Position numbers and translations under genes: made by a program. Below are positions 56,113 to 64,000 of a stretch of DNA of 64,000 nt, piece by piece. The stretch comes from Clavaria fumosa (taxonomy: Eukaryota > Basidiomycota > Agaricomycetes > Agaricales > Clavariaceae), in the NCBI GenBank assembly GCA_951802425.1, contig OX637794.1, positions 2,790,001 through 2,854,000 on the forward strand, in the 5' to 3' direction. The notes below the pieces were generated by a model that was given only the letters and a program-made list of their open reading frames with translations, was not told the DNA's origin and made no database searches. The first letter of the stretch is position 1. Each line of letters opens with the position of its first letter.

Positions 56113-56497
56113 ACTATGGACCCAATAGCAGGTTATTATCACCATCTGGTCAGATGATTTATGACTTTCACCCAAAAATCAGTGCAAAACAGGTGATGGG
56201 TGAGTTATATAATACACCCCTTAATTTGGGTGATATTAAACTGGAGGATATTGGATTGTGCAAAACACTCTTGAAATCAAGGGAAATTCAACATGATGAG
56301 ATTGAGTTATATAATACACCCCCTGATTTAAACCAAGGATATTGGGTTGTACAAAGCACTCTTGCTACAATCTAATCTAATGACTGAGCAGGATCAAAGA
56401 GCTTAAGCAAACAGGCTCTCCTGTGGACTCAATAGCAGGTTGATATCACCATCTGGTCAGATGATTTATGACTTTCACCCAAAAAACAGGTGACAGG
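56113..56497. repeat. Pair of about 80-bp direct repeats
   Basis: The words ggactcaatagcaggtt, atcaccatctggtcagatg and atttatgactttcacccaaaaa occur in the same order at 56113-56195 and 56415-56497. They flank a 220-bp segment that already contains the first, diverged copies of the 52-bp minisatellite to the right. Confidence 0.75.
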
Positions 56498-56507
56498 TGA
56501 TTAACTG

Positions 56508-56845
56508 GAGGATATTGAGTGATACAATATACCCCCTTAATTTGAGTGATTACAAACTGCAGGATATCAAGTGATAAAATACACCTCTCAACTTGAGTGA
56601 TATTAAACTGGAGGATATTGAGTGATATGACACACCTGTCAATTTGAGTGATATTAAACTGAAGGACATTGAGTGATACAATACACCTCTCAATTTGAGT
56701 GATATTAAACTGGAAGATATTGAGTGATACAATACACCCATTTAATTTGAGTGATATTGAACTGGAGGATATTAAGTGATATTGAACTGGAGGATATTAA
56801 GTGATATTGAACTGGATGATACACCTCTCAATTTGAGTGACATTA
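56508..56845. repeat. Minisatellite, about six copies of a roughly 52-bp AT-rich unit
   Basis: The unit is ttgagtgatattaaactgga followed by ggatattgagtgatacaata and cacctctcaa; it recurs from 56508 to 56845, with shorter 27-bp partial units near 56762-56815. Diverged copies are present already at 56200-56330. No coding function is seen. Confidence 0.85.
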
Positions 56846-56871
56846 AGCCACAAAATCTTATTGTCTAGTTG

Positions 56872-56962
56872 GGGACTGTGGTGTAATGGGTAACACAGCA
56901 GTTGTGGGTTAAGTCCAATTCCATGAGTGCTTGGGTTCAACTCCCACTGAGTGCATAATTTA
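56872..56962 (+). repeat. tRNA-like unit with Pol III A and B boxes (SINE-like)
   Basis: Box A tggtgtaatgg (56879-56889) matches TRGYNNARNGG, and box B ggttcaactcc (56934-56944) matches GGTTCGANTCC with one CpG-to-CpA change. The spacing of 44 nt is right for a tRNA or tRNA-derived promoter, and a TGGG/CCCA T-stem flanks box B. The acceptor stem does not pair, so it is not a working tRNA gene but a tRNA-derived SINE head or a tRNA pseudogene. Confidence 0.55.
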
Positions 56963-57432
56963 CAGGCTAAAAAAATACTTGGAGATAGAGTTAAAATCAC
57001 TGAAAGTATGTAGAAGCCACCTGAAATATCAAGTTGAAATGTGCTTGATAGCAGTGACATTCACCTGGAGAGCAGCAGGTGAATTTGGTCATATATGTGC
57101 CAAAAATAACCCATTTCATTTACCTGATTATCAACCAATACAGTTTCAAGATATCATCAATAAATTAATTTTGTGCAATTTCTTGTGGTGAAAGATAGTG
57201 AAAAACACCCAAGATTATGGCTAAGATGACCCAAAAACTAACATGAAATTCACCTCTTAAAAGGCACCCATGATAGAGTGAAATCCACCAATTAGAGATC
57301 AGCTTAAAATACACTTGTATTGTAGTGATATTCACCCAAAAAACAGTGGGTGAATTTGGACATAAAAGTAGTGAAAATCACCCATTCTTTGTACCCAATA
57401 AACACTTGATTATCAACTAGTCATGGGGATTT
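56963..57432. repeat. CpG-poor repeat DNA, possible SINE body
   Basis: It contains repeated words such as gtgatattcaccc, gtgaatttgg and aaatcaccc, and no gene. It may be the body of the tRNA-like element to its left; the 3' end is not defined. Confidence 0.35.
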
Positions 57433-57736
57433 TATCAGACTCAGTCTCATGCTCACACAACTTAACATAAGGTCAGTGATGACAATACTAACATAAGGGG
57501 AAAAGAGTACAAGAAAGGTAAAGATGCAGTATATGTAGCGAGAGGTTTGGGAGTTGCTGGTGTTCCCATGCTCGGACCCCATGTGTCATGTGATGCACCA
57601 GAGGGCTGGGTCACGTGATGTGTGATTACCTAATCTGTCAGCCATGCTGGTCATGTGACTTACCCACAATCTTCCTGCAACTCTTTCCTGATCCTTGGCT
57701 GGCTTCTCTCACCTGCTTATGTAAGCAATCCTGACA
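57433..57736 (-). mobile_element. 3' LTR fragment of element 4 (chromovirus family B)
   Basis: On the minus strand it starts TGTCAGGATTGCTTACATAAG (57736) and follows the LTR of family B (copies at 20808-21190 and 61912-62280) to gagtctgata, where it stops near 57433. The last 70-80 bp of the LTR are missing. Confidence 0.8.
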
Positions 57737-58034
57737 TCACCCCCCTCTTAAGGCTGGGTGTCTCAACCTGCCAACTTCACCTTGTCAGGGTGTTGCTGGA
57801 AGAAGTCTCGGAGCAACAGTGTAATGTTAGTGAGGTTGCAACAAGGTTCCCAAGTGTTCTCCTCCACTGGGTATCCCAACCACTTCACCAAATACTTCAC
57901 TCCCCATCCAACCTTCTTGACATCAAGAATTGCCTCCACATCATACTTCAAGTGATCGTTGTCAATCGTGGGGGTGGGGGTGGAGGCAAGTTCTGGGAAG
58001 GGAAAGAGGGGGCAACATATGGAGTGAGTAGCAG

Positions 58035-59300
58035 TAGTGTTTGAAAGTCCAGTCTATAGGACCAGGAAAAAGACCAAAACCAGACTGGACTGGACTGGGT
58101 TGGACTGGACCATCAGTTCAGTTTATGCAGTCTTACAATTGGTCTTGGTTTTGGTCCTTGGCCTTCTTAATTTGTCATGAACCACCTAAAACCGGTCCAC
58201 AACCAGTTCAGAACCAAGACCGATGGCCTCAAAATTCTCTTATCTGGGGATCTACCAAGCTGTAGGGCTTCTATTGAAATCAACTACAATATTCTGCAAT
58301 TTGTGCAGCCTCAGTTTGAGACATAACACCTGAGCTGAATTAGCCAAAGTCCAACATCCTACAATTTTGAATCCCACCTGATTGATTGTTGAGGCTGCAG
58401 TACATGAATTGTCTTTGTGATTATTAATAATTAACCTCATGTATGCATGGAGATGGATGAATACCACCATTGCACATTCACTCCACTTGCTTCTCAAGCA
58501 CAGACCCCTGCTGCTGAGACTTCCCTCAGTGATGAAGATGATGCTGATGAATACAATCGCCATTGCAGGTCTTTGATAGCTCAAAGTGTGGGCAACAAAG
58601 GATGGCATGCAGAGCTTGTGCGCTATCTTACTGATATCGACAAGCATGTCTCCAAAAACACAGATATCATTGTGTGGTGGGGGGTATGTACCAATTCTGG
58701 AGACATATATTCTACTAATGGATCATAGGCACATTCTAACATTTATCTGACACTTGCAAGAATCACACTTGACATGCTCCCTGCTCAGGCATCCTCTGTT
58801 CCATGTGAGCAATTGTTCTCAGGTGCAAAAGAGACTGCTGATGACCGGCACTCACGATTGGGTGCCAAACACTTTGAACAGCTTCAAGTGCTGAAGTTTG
58901 AATGGCAAGACTCACTGGCTGATTTTGCAGCATGGAATTCAGGCAAAGTGGAAGTGGTGGACCTTGAGGAATTCACAGAGATGCTTGGCACTGATCTAGA
59001 ATATGCTCAACAGGATGAGGACATTGAAAGTTACATAGATGAGTAGATTGTAGTGCTTGGCTTGGTTCTATTAGAAAGACTGGTCCAGACTGGGATGCAA
59101 CCAGTTAGAACCAGTTGAGGACCAGTCTCGGTTCAAAACCAGTTTCAACCAGTTGATGGATCGCAGAAGACTGATCAGGACCAGTCTTTAAGGGTCCAGT
59201 CTGGTTTTGGAAGCAAACCCAGATGAGAAAGACCAGTCTTGGTCTTGGTCCAACCCCTGGGGGTCTGAAAGACCAGACTGGACCGGACTTTCAAACACTA
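58035..59300 (+). mobile_element. hAT DNA transposon, 1266 bp, internally deleted, nested in element 4
   Basis: Perfect 16-bp terminal inverted repeats TAGTGTTTGAAAGTCC and perfect 8-bp TSDs agtagcag (58027-58034 and 59301-59308). Both ends carry many subterminal copies of ggaccagtct/agactggtcc-type words. The inside encodes only the C-terminal dimerisation domain of a hAT transposase, read on the plus strand over one intron with normal GT-AG ends (about 58681-58729). Confidence 0.93.
58447..59046 (+). pseudogene. hAT transposase C-terminal (dimerisation) domain
   Basis: Exon 1 ends DADEYNRHCRSL...DIIVWWG; after the intron come IYLTLARITLDMLPAQASSV, SVPCEQLFSGAKETADDRHS and RLGAKHFEQLQVLKFEW, the conserved hAT C-terminal block. 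An acidic tail (DLEEFTEMLGTDLEYAQQDE) and a stop follow. The DNA-binding and catalytic parts are absent, so this copy cannot make a full transposase; the surviving frame and intron suggest a fairly recent deletion derivative. Confidence 0.82.
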
Positions 59301-61911
59301 AGTAGCAGCTCATTGAAAACCTGGTGAATGTGCCATGCTCAAGGGAGCTTGAGCTGGTACACTGCTGGTCCAACTTTTTCTTCAATGGTGAAGGGTCCAG
59401 CCCACTTGTTGTTAAGCTTCTTGGAGGGTCGATCCATTTTCAGGTTCCAAGTGTCCAGCCAGACTAAGTCCCTTTGAGTATTCATGACTCAGGCACTTTC
59501 CCTTATTGTAGCTGGCCTTCATCACATCTGCTGCCTTCCCCATTGCTTCCCTGGCTGCTCTTCGGGATTCCGTGAGCTTGGCCATCCATTTGTCCACTGC
59601 AGGGTTCACCTCAGAAGGTGGCCAGATACTGCCATTCCAAGGGTGCTGGCCATACTCCAGATAGAAAGGCATGAATCCAGTGGCCAAGTGCTCATGGTTA
59701 TTGAGCGCAAACTCTGCTGTAGACAGCCACTCTGCCCAATCATCCTGCAGATGGTCAACATAGGCCCAGAGATACACTTCAACCTCCTGGTTGACCTGTT
59801 CTGTCTGTCCATCCATTTGTGGGTGGAAGGCTGTACTCAGGTTTGCCTTAACCCCAATCATCCCATAGAACTCCCTCATGAATCTGGACACAAATTGGGT
59901 TCCCCGGTCACTCACAACTTTCTGTGGGACTCCATGGTCGCAGAAGACCCAGTCTTGAAGGATCTGAGCAGCACCAAGTCCTGTGAGGTCAAGGCCAATT
60001 GCCTCGATGAGAGTTCGCTTCATGAACTTGTTGACAATGACAAGGATCGCATTGTGACCACATGAGAGGGGGAAAGGCCCAACAATGTCCCAAGAGATAA
60101 CTGCCCAGGGGCTCTCAGGGACAGGGTGTGGATGGAGCGGGGCAGCACACCTGGTACAGTTGGGCTTCACTCATTGGCACATCTCACATCCACCTGCATA
60201 CTGATTGGAATCCTTCACCATGCCCACCCACCAGTAGGACCTCAACAGTGCCACCCTCAGCTTCTGTGGACCAGGGTGCCCAGTGATGGGGAGGTCATGC
60301 TCAAAGGTGAGCACTGCCTCACATGCCTCTGGGGGCACCCATGTGATTTCCGCCTTCTGCCAGAGTCCCATCCAATCTCTTGTCCACTAATCATCAAGCT
60401 CCTCTGGCTTCTGCACATGTACTGTGCTGTTTTTCTGGAGTAGCATCTCCATCTCTGATGTGAACAATGTCCAGATCTCAGCCTCCGGGAAGACCTGTAC
60501 TGGCGCATCCTCCTCCACCATCTCTCCATAGTCTGGCCTCCATGAGAGCACATCAGCTTTCGTGTTTGACTTCCCAGTGCAGTACTTAATCTCAAAGTCA
60601 AAGCACTGGAGCTCTCCGACCCAACAGACCTGCCTCAGTTTCAGCTTCTGGGGCTTCTGGAAGTACTGGAGGTTCACATGGTCCATCCAGATCTCAATTG
60701 TCTCATCTGCTCCAATGAGGTATGCCTGCCACTCACAAAGTGCCCGAATCACAGCCAAGAACTCCTTGTTGTACATGTCATAGTTCTTCTCAGCTGCAGT
60801 GAGGGCCTTGGAGATATAGTCAACAACTCTCCAGGTTCCATCTGTCTGCTGCTGCGAGAGCACTCCACCAGTCACCAGGTTACTCACTGTCCTGAGGCAG
60901 AGCCAAGACTGGGGCTGATACTAGTGCCAGGCGAAGATCTTGGAAGGCTGCTTCCTCCTCCTCCTCCCATCTCCATGGAACCTTCCCTCTCAACTGGAAG
61001 AGTGGCTTTGCCCAGGCAAAAAGGTTTGGGATGTGCTGACAGAGGTAGTTCAGCATCCTGTTGAATCTTTGTACCTCTTTCACATTCCTCAGTCTGGGCC
61101 AGTTACAGATCGCCATGCCTTTAGCCAGGTCATGCTCCAGACAGTTGTGGGAGATCTTCATCCCCAGGAAGAAGATCTCACTCTTCTCAAACTCACACTT
61201 GCTGAGTCTGAGACACAGCCCATTCTCCCCAAACTTCCTCAAGACCTGATCCATCCAATACTGGTGTGTAGCCAAATCCTCTGCAAACACTATAACATCA
61301 TTGACATAGGCTTGGACATGCCCTCCTGCAATCTCTTCCCTCAACACATGGTTCATGAAGCACTGGAAGGTCACAGGCGCATTCTGCAGCCCAAACCACA
61401 TAACTGCTGGTTCAAAGAGTCCACAAGGCATTAGGAAAGCACAGCAGTGCTGATGTTCTGGCCAGACCTGCATTGATGGGAAACCTCCCTTCGCATCAAT
61501 CTTGGAATAGATGGTTGCCCCCTTTAACACATCCACAGTGTCTTGGATGAGGGGGAGGGGGTACTTGTCTTTGATTAGATGTGAGTTCAGCCTAGAGTAG
61601 TTGATAATTGGCTGCAGCTTGTCCTTCTCATGTTTGAAGAAGAAGGGGCTCACATATGGGGACTTTGAAGGTTGGATTCGTCCAGAGGCCAGCTGCTCAT
61701 CCACCCAGTGATTCATCTCCACCATCTCTTCTCGTGTTAGAGAGTATAGCTTAGAGGAGAGGTGTCCAGGGTCCATTTTAAACTTGATTTTAATATCAAA
61801 GTCTGGGTGGGAGCAGGGAAGCTCATCCCACTTTGCTTCACTAAAAACCAAAGGGTAGTGGCTGGGCCAATCAGGGGTAGGGCCAGAGTTGGGAAAATGG
61901 GTGTCCAGAAT

Positions 61912-62280
61912 TGTTAGGATCGCTTATGTAAGCCATCCCAAAGTGCAGTTGTGGAGAAACTGGGGAGGGTTGATGGAAGGTCACATGACCTGTGGCTGGG
62001 TCGGATTATGTAATCATGCAAGATCACATGACCTGGGCCTGGGCACATCACGTGATCCGAGGGTCTGAGCGTGGGAATGCTGGCAAGTGCCGAAGCATTT
62101 GCTATAAGTACTTTCGCTTTTCCTTTTTTGTACTCTTTTCCCCTTATCTTAGTATTGTCGTCATGACCTTACACTTAAGTTGTGTGAGACCCAGTCTGAT
62201 ATAATACTAAGATCTGCCTGTCCGCCCTAGCCCCATGTCCTAACCCGGCTAGCCTGGACCCTTAATTTCAAACTGTGACA
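61912..62280 (+). repeat. 5' LTR of element 5 (chromovirus family B, 369 bp)
   Basis: It starts TGTTAGGATCGC and ends CAAACTGTGACA. TATAA-like ctataagtac lies near 62101. It is homologous to 20808-21190. The 5 bp before it, AGAAT (61907-61911), should be repeated after its 3' LTR outside the window. Confidence 0.82.
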
Positions 62281-64000
62281 CATTGTCACAGCTCAGCCCC
62301 TATCATCCTCTTCTCCTTTACCTTGCCCACGGTGTGTAACAGAACCGCGCGAAATTTTTACTGTGTGTAGATACACATGACCAGACCAGGAGGAAGTCAA
62401 CTGTGACCCTCCCCAAGTGATACCGAGTGCCCAAGGCCCGGAACTTTGTTTTACAGCTATGTACCAGTGAATCGTGTAGTGTACAGGGCAAGGAAAGGCC
62501 CCTACATAGTCTTTCTGTAGTTTCCTGGTCCAGTGGACAGGGCCCTTGCTCTGTGACCATTGTCAGAAGGGTGCACGGGCAACTCATTAGGAGTTGTGGA
62601 GCGACCACCTGGGACACCATTTGGGCCCCACGTTAACAAAAGTTTCATAGAATAAGAGTTCTATAGGTACATAAGTACACAGAAGAGCAGCCTAAGAGGA
62701 CAGGACTGTTAAGAGATCGAAGAAATCCTGAGTGCCCAAGGCCTGGAACTTTATTTACAGCATCCAGGGCCTGTGATGGCAGACCATGTCACCCCGCCTA
62801 TAGCCCAACCTATGAGGCTTGACCTATCTGTTGCCCCCTTTGATGGGCAGAAAAGGAACTTCCATACGTTCCTCCGATCCCTTCGCCTCCTGTTTATGGC
62901 AAACCCGACTGTCTATGCTGTGGACCTGGTGAAGGTCCTTTTTGCTCTGAGCAAAATTACTGGAGAAGGATTCGCTGCAGAGTGGGTGAATATGAAGGCG
63001 GAAGAGATCCTGGGTAGTGGCGAGGCCGGAACCTGGGCAGAGTTTGTGGAGGAGATGAAGTGCACATTTGATGACCCAAATGACTGTGCGACTGCCCTTG
63101 CCGATATTGCAGGGCTGAAACAGGGTGCCATGACAGCACCAGAGTTCTTTGTGAAATTCGAGACACTGTTCTGATGGGCGAAGTTGAGTGCAGAGAAGGA
63201 CTCAGGAATCCTAGTCCATTGGCTGGAGTTGAACCTGAGTAGGAGGTTGGTGGAGAGAATCTATGGTGTCTCCCCAATGCCAGAGACATATGGAGAATGG
63301 AAGGTGCTGGCTGAGAGGCTTGATGCCCAGCAAAGGTGACTGGATGGGATACTCACGGAACAGACACCACAACCCACTGTGACCCCCGCACAACCCACCA
63401 CGACCCTACCGCGACCCGCTGTGACCCTACCGCGACCTGCCGTGACCGTTTTGCGACCTCTTGTGACCCCTCTGCTGTGTACTCCAGATGTGGCCATGGC
63501 CTGAGGATGGGCCCCTGCTGATGAGAGATGTTGTTTCCGATGCCACCAGACTGGCCATGCTGTCCGTTTCTGCCCCCTGCCTGATATGCATCTGCAGGTC
63601 CCAAGGGCCCAAACCCGGGCAGCACCATGTGCCCCCCAAATGGCGGAGGGATATGAGAAAGAAATTGCATGGCTCCGAGCCTGCATAGAGCTGTGCGAGA
63701 GAGAGAGGAGGACTCCCACTGGGGAGAAGAAGTGTGCCAGCCCCCTTTCCGTCCCTGTGCCTGCTGCAAGTATACCCCGATATACTATCTTGCAGCGGAG
63801 ACATACCCGAATTGGGGCTGAGGTGAAGGAGGAAGTGAGACTGGCAGAGCGCCTAACCAGAGTGCGGCCAGAAGTGTGGAAACATGTGCCACAAGAGCTA
63901 GCCATCCAGGTGCACTTGGAGGCTTTCAGCACTGGCAAAGGGACCACAATGAAGGCCCTTGTCGACTCAGGGTGCACCAACTGCTTCATAGATTTGGAGT
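62281..64000 (+). mobile_element. Element 5: leader, gag and start of protease of a family-B chromovirus (cut by the right edge)
   Basis: The leader (62281-62775) contains a 30-bp direct repeat (gagtgcccaaggcccggaactt at about 62426, and a near copy at about 62730), each followed shortly by acag. Gag starts at 62776 (MADHVTPPIAQPMRLDL) and reads PFDGQKRNFHTFLRSLRLLF, VLFALSKITGEGFAAEW, LKQGAMTAPEFFVKFETLF, then TGA stops at about 63173 and 63338 and one more before the CCHC knuckle CFRCHQTGHAVRFC. The protease start VDSGCTNCFID is at the very end of the window. The first two stops fit CGA-to-TGA changes. Lacking three good codons, the gag is non-functional. Confidence 0.87.

Larger units (their letters stand above)
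57737..61911 (-). mobile_element. Element 4: decayed chromovirus, family B, carrying a hAT insertion
   Basis: From right to left: the end of protease (PDWPSHYPLVFSEAKWDELP), RT with KLQPIINYSRLNSHLIKDKY and active box YVNDVIVF, a deletion and frameshift at the RT/RNase H border near 60885 that removes the first RNase H Asp, RNase H (YISKALTAAEKNYDMYNKEF), integrase (HDLPITGHPGPQKLRVALLR, ISWDIVGPFPLSCGHNAILV, FALNNHEHLATGFMPFYLEY), then the hAT element (58035-59300) inside the integrase C-terminus (WHIHQVFNELLLTPY), and the chromodomain [20 protein letters not shown] (57763-57951). It is cut at 61911 by the LTR of element 5 in the opposite direction. It is inactive. Confidence 0.9.

Noticed and set aside
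56872..56962. Functional tRNA gene
   Set aside because: The A and B boxes and T-stem are present, but the acceptor stem does not pair and no anticodon arm is convincing.

Overview
The window is fungal nuclear DNA, almost certainly from an agaricomycete basidiomycete. The host genes are split by many short introns of about 50-70 nt, are closely packed on both strands, and encode standard fungal proteins. Between them lie two large islands of decayed transposable elements depleted in CpG and rich in TpG/CpA. I give no species.

Region 1 (1-9550) is host sequence. Three genes of the kynurenine branch of tryptophan degradation / de novo NAD synthesis sit together: kynurenine 3-monooxygenase (minus strand, cut by the left edge), kynureninase (plus strand, divergent, sharing a 283-bp promoter) and an alpha/beta-hydrolase kynurenine formamidase (minus strand). 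Then come PMP3 (57 codons in six exons, one of 5 nt), eIF2B epsilon and the mitochondrial acidic matrix protein MAM33/p32.

Region 2 (about 9.7-33.1 kb) is a transposon island. It holds a decayed CACTA/Tnp2-like transposase, minisatellites, a minus-strand Ty3/gypsy element broken by a 291-bp hAT-type MITE, LTR and gag fragments, an internally deleted chromovirus, and one structurally complete chromovirus (26055-32660) with two 579-bp LTRs, a 5-bp TSD and a C-terminal chromodomain. The complete element carries a 12-nt stretch just after its 5' LTR that is perfectly complementary to the predicted start of its own transcript, which suggests Tf1-like self-priming. Its two LTRs differ only by transitions, almost all at CpG.

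Region 3 (about 33.1-55.5 kb) is compact host sequence: a disordered Ala/Pro-rich protein, phosphatidylinositol synthase, a large AAA ATPase, NSE1 of the SMC5/6 complex, phosphatidylserine synthase, primase large subunit PRI2, eIF4A, a His-rich dual-specificity phosphatase, a Rab4-like GTPase, cytochrome c oxidase subunit IV/COX5, and a ten-knuckle CCHC protein of the Gis2/CNBP type. PI synthase and PS synthase, which compete for CDP-diacylglycerol, lie about 5 kb apart.

Region 4 (about 55.5-64 kb) is a second transposon island. It has a 52-bp minisatellite, a tRNA-like (SINE-like) unit, and a minus-strand chromovirus carrying a 1266-bp hAT element with perfect 8-bp TSDs. That chromovirus is cut at 61911 by a second, plus-strand chromovirus of the same family that runs off the right edge.

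I see no single unmistakable new system. The most unusual features are the self-priming signature with covariation between copies, the CpG-directed decay that also hits the reverse-transcriptase active site, two microexons (5 and 8 nt), an SQ/TQ cluster in NSE1, and the clustered kynurenine genes.
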